A stretch of 64,000 nt of DNA from JAGLSB01 sp023135955 (GTDB lineage Bacteria > Bacteroidota > Bacteroidia > Bacteroidales > GCA-2748055), in the NCBI GenBank assembly GCA_030673645.1, contig DAOVIO010000003.1, positions 1 to 64,000 of the forward strand, given 5' to 3'. Both the position numbers and the translations under genes were made by a program. Position 1 is the first letter of the stretch; every line of letters begins with the position of its first letter. Below the pieces are notes generated by a model. The model was not told where the DNA came from. It worked only from the letters and a program-made list of their open reading frames with translations, and did no database searches. Positions 53,728-62,115 of the stretch are shown in pieces.

Positions 53728-54066
53728 ATGTTAACAATAGAGAAAAAAGACGAAATCCTAATTGTCTCATTTGATAAAGTTAATCGGTTTAATGCCTTAA
53801 TTTCAGAACCCGTAAAAGAAGAGGTCAAAGCTTTATTTAGTACTCCTAATACGCGATTAATTTTAAATCTTAAAGGCATTTCTTTTATCGACAGTTCAGG
53901 TTTTGGTGTATTTTTATCGGTAATGAAAACAGCAAATAACAATTATGGCTTCTTCAAAATTTCAAATATTTCTGAAGAAGTAATGGAGTTATTTAAGCTT
54001 TTGCAATTACACAACGTATTTGAGATTTATAATACTATTGACGATGCCATTAAGAGTTTTAATTAA
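53728..54066 (+). CDS. STAS domain anti-sigma factor antagonist
   Basis: A 112-residue single STAS domain of the SpoIIAA/RsbV type. ILNLKGISFIDSSGFGVFLS contains the phosphorylatable Ser (Ser57, second of the pair in DSSG) used in partner switching. In other bacteria its phosphorylation is set by a serine kinase and reversed by a PP2C phosphatase. No anti-sigma kinase is adjacent; the SiaB-type kinase at 59415 is a possible but unproven partner. It directly follows the Hpt gene, so phosphorelay and partner switching meet here. Confidence 0.88.
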   Translation: MLTIEKKDEILIVSFDKVNRFNALISEPVKEEVKALFSTPNTRLILNLKGISFIDSSGFGVFLSVMKTANNNYGFFKISNISEEVMELFKLLQLHNVFEIYNTIDDAIKSFN

Positions 54067-54356
54067 TCTGGCTAAATTAAAATTCAAAAAAAATATTCTT
54101 TGAATTAATATATAATTATTTATAGAAAAATGAATATGATATAAATAAGTCATTAATTGAATGCCAAGTTGATACAGGATAATCAATTTCTAAAAACCAA
54201 GCTTTAAAATAAATCCTATACTTTTAGTATTCAGATTCTTATCTTCCAATTTTAAGAGTTTATTAACAAATCCCCACCATGTCCATATAAGTCTTTTTAT
54301 TATATTTGAAAACATAATTCATAAGAGTAAAATTGCCAACCAAAACATACTTAATC

Positions 54357-54815
54357 ATGAATAAATTATTAATTATCTTATCTATAGTGGGATTTTTTTT
54401 CGCAAGTTGCAATACAAATGATAAAAATACAGAATCTACTGAAACTATTAGTATTAGCGTTGATGAGTTCATTAAAAACGCAGATTCCTACCAGGATAGT
54501 CAGATTACTGTCAGTGGACTTGTTACGCATGTTTGCAAACATGGTGGCCAAAAACTATTTATAGCAGGAGTAGAAGAAGGCGTTTCGCTTAGAATTGAGA
54601 CTGGTGAAAACATCCCAGAATTCGAAATTGGATTGGAAGGGACTGAAGCTGAATTTACCGGAAAAATAATTCTTATGGATGATAAATTCATTGCCAGTTC
54701 AAAAGACAAACATGAACAAGTTAACGATGAAGAAGAGGACTGTGAGTTTGAAAAAACTTCTGATCCAGTTGAAAAAGTCTATTATTTAGTAGCATCTTCT
54801 CTGAAAAATCTATAA
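54357..54815 (+). CDS. small lipoprotein with possible OB-fold
   Basis: Starting at the ATG at 54357 gives 152 residues; the frame starts earlier with TTG but the Met precedes a proper lipoprotein signal (MNKLLIILSIVGFFFASC). After an acidic/Thr-rich spacer, the mature domain has QITVSGLVTHVCKHGGQKLFI, which resembles an OB-fold nucleic-acid or cofactor-type barrel; CKHGGQK is a notable Cys-His feature that could bind metal. The end is acidic (NDEEEDCEFE). I do not recognise a named family. The PepSY-type protein gene follows 129 nt later. Confidence 0.7.
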   Translation: MNKLLIILSIVGFFFASCNTNDKNTESTETISISVDEFIKNADSYQDSQITVSGLVTHVCKHGGQKLFIAGVEEGVSLRIETGENIPEFEIGLEGTEAEFTGKIILMDDKFIASSKDKHEQVNDEEEDCEFEKTSDPVEKVYYLVASSLKNL

Positions 54816-54944
54816 TTTAATTTTGAATATTCATTGTCACAGGATTTTTCGTCGCTTACTCTTTATTCTATGATTATAAAGAAAGGGCAAGGGCTTTATG
54901 AAAGATTATGACAAAATAGTTTTCCAATAATCAACTACAAAAAA

Positions 54945-55511
54945 ATGAGGTGGCGTAAGTTAAACAGAATCTTACACAGAGATATGGGATATATATTTTT
55001 CGGAATGACCATTATTTACTCTGTTTCCGGGATAGTGTTAAATCATCGAAAACCTGCAGGTGACGCTAGTATTGTAAGTCGTTCAGAAACTTTCAAATAT
55101 AAAACTACATCAAAAGAAGATGCTGATAAAAACTTTATTTTCGAGGTGATAGCAAGTCTTAATGAAAGTCCTGATGGTTATAAAAACTTTTATTTCCCCT
55201 CAGACAATGAACTATTAATTTACCTTAAACAGGGTCATATCAGTTATAATCTTGAGACAGGAGAAGGCAAGCTTATTAAGATCAAGCGGGTTCCTGTACT
55301 ATATGAATTTAATTTCCTTCATTATAATAAACCGAAGAAGTTATGGACCTGGTTCAGTGATATTTATGCTGTTTCACTCGGATTAATGGCAATTACGGGT
55401 TTGTTTATCCTAAGAGGTAAAAACGGCATAAAAAAAAGGGGCGCTCTGTTGGTAGGCCTTGGCTCCACAGTTCCATTAGCATTTTTGATAATATATTTAT
55501 GGGGGAGGTAA
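54945..55511 (+). CDS. PepSY-associated TM protein
   Basis: A 188-residue membrane protein with an N-terminal segment LNRILHRDMGYIFFGMTIIYSVSGIVLNH, the hallmark of PepSY-associated TM proteins, a central soluble PepSY-like portion (65-130) and two C-terminal membrane segments (FSDIYAVSLGLMAITGLFIL and the last helix). The Trp-rich HYNKPKKLWTWFSD loop is typical. Members are linked to iron or copper uptake and reductase systems. A functional tie with the preceding lipoprotein, with its Cys-His motif, is inference. Confidence 0.83.
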   Translation: MRWRKLNRILHRDMGYIFFGMTIIYSVSGIVLNHRKPAGDASIVSRSETFKYKTTSKEDADKNFIFEVIASLNESPDGYKNFYFPSDNELLIYLKQGHISYNLETGEGKLIKIKRVPVLYEFNFLHYNKPKKLWTWFSDIYAVSLGLMAITGLFILRGKNGIKKRGALLVGLGSTVPLAFLIIYLWGR

Positions 55512-55513
55512 AT

Positions 55514-55537
55514 TGATGTGATGATGTGGAAGTGTGG
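55514..55537 (+). repeat. degenerate GT-rich tandem repeat after the PepSY gene
   Basis: Directly after the stop codon at 55511, GATGTG is repeated with variation (GATGTG, ATGATGTGG, AAGTGTGG). The piece GTGTGG and the G/T-rich style match the ends of the repeats at 12246 and 15867, but the 8-bp unit is not clean here. Confidence 0.4.
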
Positions 55538-55716
55538 TAATAAAGTGTTGTGATTGAATGATAAGTAGAAAGATAAGATATTTTTTATTCTTAATTATCT
55601 ATAATGTCTTAGTACTTAAAACGAATACCCTGTAATAATTAATAGAACTTCAACGAATATTTTATATATTCGGGGTATATATTGATTTACTATTTTGAAT
55701 TTAATAAATTCATTCA

Positions 55717-58700
55717 ATGAGTGAACAAATTCTAAAGGCCCTTATGCAACTATTCGCAATTGTTGCCAGGCCTGAAAGTAACACCGAAGACCGCCGAACT
55801 GTTGTTGAATCCTTTCTTAAAAGACAGTTAAATAGAGAACTAGTTAAAGAATATCTAAAAATATTTGATGATTTTTATAATCTATATCAGAAAAAACAAA
55901 AAGATAAGAATTCCCGCAGAAGACAAATCTCTGCAAGTTCAGTAAAGGTTCTAAAAATCTGCACCGAAATAAATCATGCACTTGAGCAGCCTCAAAAATT
56001 TATAGTACTAATACAGTTATTGGAGTTTGTAAAATCCGATAATTCTGAGATAACTGAGCAAGAAATGGAATTTGTTGATATGGTTGCTGACACTTTCAAC
56101 ATCTCCGAAGAAGAGCACAAACAAATTAAGGATTATGTTTTATTCTCATTTTCGAAAGTTCCCAACTCCGAATCAGTGCTGATAATTGATGGGGAAAATG
56201 AGAATAATTATAAGAAGCTTCAGGCAAAACATATGATTATTAAGGGCTTAGTTGGTCAAATCAGAGTTTTGCATATTGTATCAACCAACATGTATTTTAT
56301 CCGATACCTGGGTGCAAATGAGGTTTCTTTAAATGGTCAACTAATTGTGAAGGAAAAAGTATATTCCTTTACAACCGGGTCTTCAATTCGCAACCAAATA
56401 ATTAAACCTGTATATTATGGTGATGTAGTCGGACGTTTTGCAGAAGATAAAATTCTTTCAAAAATTGTATTTAATGTAAAAAATGTTGAGTTCCAATTTC
56501 CTAATGGCAAACTCGGATTGCATAATATCAATTTTACAGAACAAGCCGGTCGGCTTATTGGGATTATGGGTGCCAGTGGAGCTGGAAAATCAACATTATT
56601 AAATGTACTTAATGGGTCAATTCCTCCCAGCAAGGGCGAGGTTACTATTAATGGATTTAGTATTCATAACCAATCACATGAAATTGAAGGAATTATTGGT
56701 CATGTTTCTCAAGATGATCTATTAATTGAAGAATTGAGTGTTTATCAAAACTTGTATTATAATGCTAAACTTTGTTTTGATAATTACAATGAAGAACAAC
56801 TCATTGATGTTGTAAATAAAACACTTAAAAATCTTGGTCTTTTTGAAATTCAAGATATTCTTGTTGGATCTCCTCTAAACAAAAAGATTAGTGGTGGACA
56901 AAGAAAAAGACTGAACATTGCACTTGAATTAATTAGAGAGCCTGCTGTATTATTTCTCGATGAGCCAACATCTGGCTTATCAAGTCGTGATTCTGAAAAT
57001 ATACTCGACTTGCTAAAAGAATTATCCTTAAAAGGAAAACTTGTTTTTGTGGTCATACATCAGCCTTCTTCCGATATATTCAAGATGTTTGACAAGTTAT
57101 TAATTTTAGATACTGGCGGATATCTTATTTATAACGGAAATCCGGTTGAATCAATAATGTATTTCAAGGAAAAGGTACACCATGCAGACTGTAACGATAG
57201 CGAATGTCATATATGTGGTAATGTAAACCCCGAACAGATATTCAATATTGTAGAAGCATCAGTAATAGATGAACATGGGAAACCTACAGATGCCAGAAGG
57301 ATTTCACCAACGGAATGGAGGAACAAATTCTCAGAAAAACTAAAAAAAGACGACACTGAGATAATTCCTGAAGTTGGAAAAAAGGACTTACCCGGTATTC
57401 AATTTAAGATTCCAAAAAGACTCAAGCAATTCTGGATTTTCGCTAAAAGAGATATCCTCAAGAAGCTAAGTGATACCCAATACCTGGTAATCAATTTCCT
57501 TGAGGCTCCTGTACTTGCTGTTTTACTGGCATTTATTATCAGGTATTTCAATGTTGACGTTACCAACAAATTCGGTTATACATTCGCCGGAAACTCAAAC
57601 CTTCCTGTCTATCTGTTTATGTCGGTAATAGTAGGAATCTTTATGGGTCTTACTGTTAGTGCTGAAGAAATTATTAAGGATCGAAAAATCCTTAAGCGAG
57701 AAGCATTCTTGAATTTAAGCTGGTCGAGTTATCTATTCTCAAAAGTATTTGTACAATTCATGTTATCCGCCATTCAAGCAGCAACATTTGTATTGATAGG
57801 GAATAGTATAATGGGAATAAAGGGAATGTATCTGATATATTGGCTTGTTTTATTTAGCGCATGGACATTCTCAAATTTACTAGGGTTAGTAATCTCCGAC
57901 AGTTTCAAAACAGTGGTTACAATATATATTCTTATTCCCTTTTTGGTTATTCCTCAAATTATCTTATCAGGAATTATAGTCAAATTTGAGAAACTAAATC
58001 CAATGATTTCGAAACCAAGTTCGATCCCTTTCTATGGTGAGATTATAACTGCCCGATGGGCTTACGAGGCTTTAGCTACTTATCAGTTTATGGAAAATGA
58101 TTTCCAGAAAAGATATTACGATGAGGAAAAGTTGCTTAGAAATGCAAGTTTTAAAGACAGTTATTTACTGAATGACCTTATAAATAAAACCCGCTTTGCA
58201 ATTAAAAACCTCAATAGCCCTGAAGATAATGAACAGGTATCATATAATCTTGATCTAATTAAAAAAGAAATCAAAAAGGAATATAATTATCGGACAAGAT
58301 TAGCTGAGGAGCAAAATGGAATTCCTGTTAATTATTTATCAGAAATAGACCAACTAAATATAAACGATATAAATCCTGAAGTTTTAGATACTACCTTAAA
58401 ATATCTTCAAGGAATACAAAAATTCTATTCCTCGCTTTATAAATACATATACAATAAGCTGAATGACCATAAAAGAGAAGAAGATCAAGAGTATGTTGAA
58501 CAATTAAAAAGGGAGCATCATAATGAAGCTTTGGAAGAATTTGTTACTAATAAGAATGAGTTTCAAAGAATTGTAGAATTTAATGGTGAATTACTCCAAA
58601 AGAAAGATCCTATATACCTAGACCCCAGTAATAAACTCGTTAAAGCTCACTTTTACGCGCCAAGGAAGGCTGTTTTTGGCAAATTCTACCCTACAATCTG

Positions 58701-58815
58701 GGTAAATCTTGGAGTTATGTGGATGTCTACTGTTCTTCTTTATCTTGTATTGTACTTTAGATTACTTAAACGCCTCCTGGATTTCTTTGAGAATTTAAGT
58801 TTTAGCAAGAAATAG
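55717..58815 (+). CDS. TerB-ABC ATPase-permease fusion (ABCG-like)
   Basis: A 1032-residue fusion. Residues about 1-150 are helical with a TerB-like motif (ITEQEMEFVDMVADTFN). About 165-245 is a beta-rich FHA-like segment with a conserved LSKIVF end. The ATPase follows: Walker A GASGAGKSTLL (about 285-295), signature ISGGQRKRLNIALELI and Walker B AVLFLDEPTSGL. A Cys cluster, HADCNDSECHICGN, lies at about 489-502. An ABC-2-type permease region occupies about 590-800 and two helices end the protein. The layout resembles eukaryotic ABCG exporters. It occurs in other Bacteroidota, I believe, without known substrate. A TerB domain in an exporter is unusual. Confidence 0.85.
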   Translation: MSEQILKALMQLFAIVARPESNTEDRRTVVESFLKRQLNRELVKEYLKIFDDFYNLYQKKQKDKNSRRRQISASSVKVLKICTEINHALEQPQKFIVLIQLLEFVKSDNSEITEQEMEFVDMVADTFNISEEEHKQIKDYVLFSFSKVPNSESVLIIDGENENNYKKLQAKHMIIKGLVGQIRVLHIVSTNMYFIRYLGANEVSLNGQLIVKEKVYSFTTGSSIRNQIIKPVYYGDVVGRFAEDKILSKIVFNVKNVEFQFPNGKLGLHNINFTEQAGRLIGIMGASGAGKSTLLNVLNGSIPPSKGEVTINGFSIHNQSHEIEGIIGHVSQDDLLIEELSVYQNLYYNAKLCFDNYNEEQLIDVVNKTLKNLGLFEIQDILVGSPLNKKISGGQRKRLNIALELIREPAVLFLDEPTSGLSSRDSENILDLLKELSLKGKLVFVVIHQPSSDIFKMFDKLLILDTGGYLIYNGNPVESIMYFKEKVHHADCNDSECHICGNVNPEQIFNIVEASVIDEHGKPTDARRISPTEWRNKFSEKLKKDDTEIIPEVGKKDLPGIQFKIPKRLKQFWIFAKRDILKKLSDTQYLVINFLEAPVLAVLLAFIIRYFNVDVTNKFGYTFAGNSNLPVYLFMSVIVGIFMGLTVSAEEIIKDRKILKREAFLNLSWSSYLFSKVFVQFMLSAIQAATFVLIGNSIMGIKGMYLIYWLVLFSAWTFSNLLGLVISDSFKTVVTIYILIPFLVIPQIILSGIIVKFEKLNPMISKPSSIPFYGEIITARWAYEALATYQFMENDFQKRYYDEEKLLRNASFKDSYLLNDLINKTRFAIKNLNSPEDNEQVSYNLDLIKKEIKKEYNYRTRLAEEQNGIPVNYLSEIDQLNINDINPEVLDTTLKYLQGIQKFYSSLYKYIYNKLNDHKREEDQEYVEQLKREHHNEALEEFVTNKNEFQRIVEFNGELLQKKDPIYLDPSNKLVKAHFYAPRKAVFGKFYPTIWVNLGVMWMSTVLLYLVLYFRLLKRLLDFFENLSFSKK

Positions 58816-58950
58816 TTTAGGTTGCTGAGTACTACTATATAACATGATACTGTTATTTTCAATTTAAAATTGCGGCTTTTTTGCCCGCACACTGGACTGG
58901 TTGCTGGGAAGAAATAGTTATACTAACTTAATTTACTAGAGAAAAATTGT

Positions 58951-58990
58951 ATAAAAAAGGGAATGTCACAGTAATGCAACATTCCCTTTT
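58951..58990 (-). terminator. rho-independent terminator after siaC
   Basis: On the minus strand AAAAGGGAATGT (58990-58979) pairs perfectly with ACATTCCCTTTT (58966-58955), with a 12-nt loop, and is followed by further U. It ends the siaB-siaC transcript. Confidence 0.87.
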
Positions 58991-59006
58991 ATATTTGAAT
59001 AATAGA

Positions 59007-59387
59007 TTACTCTACAATTTCAATCATCTTAAAAGGAACTCTAATAATAGATTCATAATCTTCACCAGCCTCCAACATATCCTCATCATCTTCCTCATAA
59101 TACCAATTAATCAGCACTTCACTGCCACCTTTATTTATGGCTTCAAGCTTTTTAAATACATCGAGAATACATTTTGATGAACTTGTATTAAAATATTCCA
59201 GTTGTACATTAACCATGGTTTTCTCAACAGATGAATTTGAATACTCATCTAACCAGTCAACCAAAGGTTTATAAAATTCTATTGAATTTTCAGGAATAGA
59301 TCTTCCTTTAATTTCCATAACACCTGTAGAGGCATCAAACTTAACTGTTGGAGTCTTGGCTGTACCATCAATAATAATTGGTTCCAT
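59007..59387 (-). CDS. siaC: SiaC-like DUF1987 protein
   Basis: A 126-residue protein of the DUF1987 family, to which Pseudomonas SiaC belongs. The stretch QLEYFNTSSSKCILDVF holds Thr68, at the same number I recall for the phosphorylated threonine of Pseudomonas SiaC. In that system, the kinase SiaB phosphorylates SiaC, the PP2C phosphatase SiaA reverses this, and unphosphorylated SiaC switches on a diguanylate cyclase. Here SiaC follows a SiaB-like gene by 27 nt. No SiaA or SiaD is in the window. Confidence 0.85.
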   Translation of the reverse strand: MEPIIIDGTAKTPTVKFDASTGVMEIKGRSIPENSIEFYKPLVDWLDEYSNSSVEKTMVNVQLEYFNTSSSKCILDVFKKLEAINKGGSEVLINWYYEEDDEDMLEAGEDYESIIRVPFKMIEIVE

Positions 59388-59414
59388 ATTTCTTATATTA
59401 AATTATTTCTAAAA

Positions 59415-59966
59415 TCATGAAATTTTCACATCCAGATTAAAAAAGTAATACCCGGATGTCATACTTTCAAAACTATAATCAAGTTTATTTCCTGTTTTCC
59501 TTGCAATATCAACCAGACCTAATCCACCGCCTCCCTTTGCACTCAGTTTCTGGTGATTTAAAATAAATTTATACATATCCTTAAGTTCTTCCTTAGAAAG
59601 CGAGTTAATTTTATCAATCTTATCTTTGAGAAACTTAATTTTTCCAGATGTTACAATATTCCCTGTAGTTATTCTATACACATTTGGGTCAATTCGTGTA
59701 ATCACTAAAACCCCAAATTTAGATTCCATATCCCCTTTAACAGCATCAGGAAAATCATCAATATGATGATATAAATTCTGAAGACTCTCTACAAGTACAT
59801 TATAAACCTTTTTTCTAATTTTGGATGTTTCACTAAGATCTTCAAGTTTTTCTTCAACAACCTCAAGGACATTACTTATAAGATCACTAGTTATACTGCC
59901 TTTATAGGCAAGTAAAACTTCTCCTTCATTTAGTTGCTTGTAATACTCGTTTATATCAAAGCTCAT
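59415..59966 (-). CDS. siaB: SiaB-like protein kinase
   Basis: A 183-residue protein like SiaB (DUF6272). The N-terminal half has VYNVLVESLQNLYHH, an N-box-like Glu/Asn motif for ATP and Mg binding in GHKL-type kinases. The C-terminal half has KGGGGLGLVDIARK, the Gly-rich ATP lid. Together they support a small kinase that phosphorylates SiaC on threonine (established for Pseudomonas). It is followed by siaC after 27 nt and has a clear promoter (60018-60047). Confidence 0.82.
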   Translation of the reverse strand: MSFDINEYYKQLNEGEVLLAYKGSITSDLISNVLEVVEEKLEDLSETSKIRKKVYNVLVESLQNLYHHIDDFPDAVKGDMESKFGVLVITRIDPNVYRITTGNIVTSGKIKFLKDKIDKINSLSKEELKDMYKFILNHQKLSAKGGGGLGLVDIARKTGNKLDYSFESMTSGYYFFNLDVKIS

Positions 59967-60017
59967 CTAGGCTTTCTTTAAGATATGTAATAAAAGTACG
60001 TATTTTTTATTATGAAA

Positions 60018-60047
60018 CAAATATATAAAAAAAACAATTTTTAACAA
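60018..60047 (-). promoter_or_regulatory. promoter of siaB-siaC
   Basis: TTG at 60047-60045 is followed after 19 nt by TATATTTG at 60025-60018, an exact Bacteroidota -33/-7 pair. Transcription would begin near 60011, leaving a leader of about 45 nt before the ATG at 59966. Confidence 0.55.
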
Positions 60048-60237
60048 TTAAGATTTATTAACCAAAATCCTAATCTTTATTGATCCTACATTTTTAAAAG
60101 GTTGCATTATTATTTAAATTTAAATAAAATAGACAGTATTTAAAAATTTTGGAGCTCTAAATTCAATTTTTTATTTAAACTTCTAGGATAAAATGACTAA
60201 TGAATGATTTTAGTATTTAAAAAAGTCTTTTAAAGAA

Positions 60238-61401
60238 TTATTTTTCATTAATTGACCTAAGAAAATCATTGCGCTTTCCCTTAAAAAGTTCAAAATTCAG
60301 ATACTTACATTTTATCTGACCATTTAATAAATCTTTTTTCATCCCCGGTTTTAATCCAAAATGCTTTAATCCTTCAAGGTTTGAGCTTAATACCCAGGCA
60401 TTATAACCCTGATATGATTTTTTCAATTTATCTCCAATCTTTTTATAAAATTCTGACAACCTTGCAATGGATATTCTTTCTCCATAAGGTGGATTTATTA
60501 TAAGGATCCCAGTATCAGAACCACCTTCAGTTTCAAAAAAATCCTTTTTTTCCAGAATAATAATATCATCAAGCTGTGCATTCTTTATATTCACCTCTGC
60601 AACCTCTATTGCTTCAGCAGATATGTCTGAAGCAAGAATCTTATGCTTGAATTCCTTACTTTTCATTTCATTTTCCACAATCTTTAGGTATAATTCTTCA
60701 TCATAATTATACCAATTCTGAAATGCAAAAGATTTTCTAAAAACACCTGGAGGAATATTTTTAGCAATCATTGCTGCTTCAACAGACAGAGTTCCTGAAC
60801 CACACATAGGATCAACAAAATCGCTTTCTCCATCCCACCCGGAAATTTTAATCATTCCAGCAGCCAATACTTCATTTAGCGGTGCCAGAGAACCTGAAAG
60901 CCTGTATCCTCTTTTAAACAATGGAGTTCCAGAAGCATCAAGCGAAATATCTACATTGCCCTGATGAATATGAACATTAATTACGACCATTGGATTTTCA
61001 ATATCAACATCTGGTCGAATTCCTGTTTTTTCTCTAAATCGGTCTACTATTGCATCTTTAACTCTCAGAGATACAAAAAGACTATTATTAAAAAAGGGAG
61101 TGTTGACTACTGAATTAACTGCTATTGTTTTACTCGATGAAAAGTACTCTTCCCATGGAACAGAAAAAACTCCATCATAAAGATCCTGTTCCGTTTTCAA
61201 CTTGATATATTTCACCTTCCATAGGACACGAATAGCAGTCCGTAAGCTATAATTCATCTTGTATAATAGGGCTATACCTCCCCGAAAAGAAACTGCCCGG
61301 TGGAATATGCTTATATTTTCTCCTCCTTTAGATTCAATTTCTTCAGCAAGAATACTCTCGAGTCCAAATAAAGTAGTAGCAACAAAAGTATATTTTAACA
61401 T
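60238..61401 (-). CDS. THUMP-domain class I SAM-dependent RNA methyltransferase
   Basis: A 387-residue protein similar to the N-terminal part of RlmL (23S rRNA m2G2445). The THUMP domain covers about 50-150 (SSKTIAVNSVVNTPFFNNSLFVSLRVKDAI). The methyltransferase has the SAM-binding VDPMCGSGTLSVEAAMIA near residue 195 and the catalytic INPPYGERI near 304. The absence of the RlmK half is normal outside Proteobacteria. I cannot be sure of the exact rRNA site. Confidence 0.88.
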   Translation of the reverse strand: MLKYTFVATTLFGLESILAEEIESKGGENISIFHRAVSFRGGIALLYKMNYSLRTAIRVLWKVKYIKLKTEQDLYDGVFSVPWEEYFSSSKTIAVNSVVNTPFFNNSLFVSLRVKDAIVDRFREKTGIRPDVDIENPMVVINVHIHQGNVDISLDASGTPLFKRGYRLSGSLAPLNEVLAAGMIKISGWDGESDFVDPMCGSGTLSVEAAMIAKNIPPGVFRKSFAFQNWYNYDEELYLKIVENEMKSKEFKHKILASDISAEAIEVAEVNIKNAQLDDIIILEKKDFFETEGGSDTGILIINPPYGERISIARLSEFYKKIGDKLKKSYQGYNAWVLSSNLEGLKHFGLKPGMKKDLLNGQIKCKYLNFELFKGKRNDFLRSINEK

Positions 61402-61467
61402 AGGTTTAATTTAATTCTGTAAAATACCAGATCAAAACTCAAATCTGGATTCGAAAGGGATAAATTT

Positions 61468-61525
61468 AAGCTGTGCTTTCAAAACTAAAAATAAATAAAG
61501 TATAATTTGTCAAAAAGCACAGCTT
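61468..61525. repeat. 12-bp inverted repeat between kinase and methyltransferase genes
   Basis: AAGCTGTGCTTT (61468-61479) and AAAGCACAGCTT (61514-61525) are perfect 12-bp inverted arms with a 34-nt loop. The right arm is part of a smaller perfect hairpin, CAAAAAGC/GCTTTTTG (61511-61529), which may be a terminator for the NadR-like gene. Confidence 0.55.
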
Positions 61526-61545
61526 TTTGATTTCTTTTTTGGAAC

Positions 61546-62115
61546 TTAACTTCCTCGAAATTGATTGATATTGATTCCTTCAAGCTTAAAAAAAGATTCA
61601 ACCGCTTCAATTGCATTTTTGAATCTAAGCTCATCTTTTCCTCTAACTATTTTAAAAGTGATGTTTTGCTTCTTTAATTCTTCCAAATAAATATTATATA
61701 ACTCAATTCTCCTTTCTCCACCATTTTCCCTAACTTCATCCTTAACCCATTCAATATCAGGCGCACATATCAAATATAAATCCATTTTATAATCCTGAAT
61801 AGCCTGGCGTAACCATTTTGGACTGCGACCAAATACTTCCTGAAACCAAACTTTAGTTATAATCAGCCAGGTATCAAAAAACAATAATTTAGGATATTCA
61901 GTATTGGCCTGAATAAATGATTCTATCTGAATAGTAGCTATATGTTCAATGTCTTCATATTTATATTCCCTGTTCAAATTTAGAATATATTCTCTGGCAT
62001 ATTCTGGGATTTGAAATCCATGAAAATATTTTGAGAGTTGACTGGAAATTATAGTTTTACCAGTTGACTCAGGTCCTGTTATTGCAATATTTATATTTTT
62101 AAGTCTTTTCTCCAT
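61546..62115 (-). CDS. NadR-like nicotinamide riboside kinase
   Basis: An ATP-binding protein of 189 residues resembling the C-terminal kinase domain of NadR, which phosphorylates nicotinamide riboside to NMN. The P-loop GPESTGKT is at 14-21, with IPEYAREYI and FFDTWLIITKVWFQEVFG downstream, matching NadR order. No NMN adenylyltransferase domain is present. Its start overlaps the end of pnuC by 25 nt, and PnuC imports nicotinamide riboside, so the pair should serve NAD salvage. A related thiamine or other riboside role cannot be excluded. Confidence 0.86.
   Translation of the reverse strand: MEKRLKNINIAITGPESTGKTIISSQLSKYFHGFQIPEYAREYILNLNREYKYEDIEHIATIQIESFIQANTEYPKLLFFDTWLIITKVWFQEVFGRSPKWLRQAIQDYKMDLYLICAPDIEWVKDEVRENGGERRIELYNIYLEELKKQNITFKIVRGKDELRFKNAIEAVESFFKLEGININQFRGS

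Noticed and set aside
54081..54106. Hairpin AATTCAAA/TTTGAATT after the STAS gene as terminator
   Set aside because: The 8-bp stem is perfect but AT-rich and there is no T-tract after it, so a terminator call is not supported.
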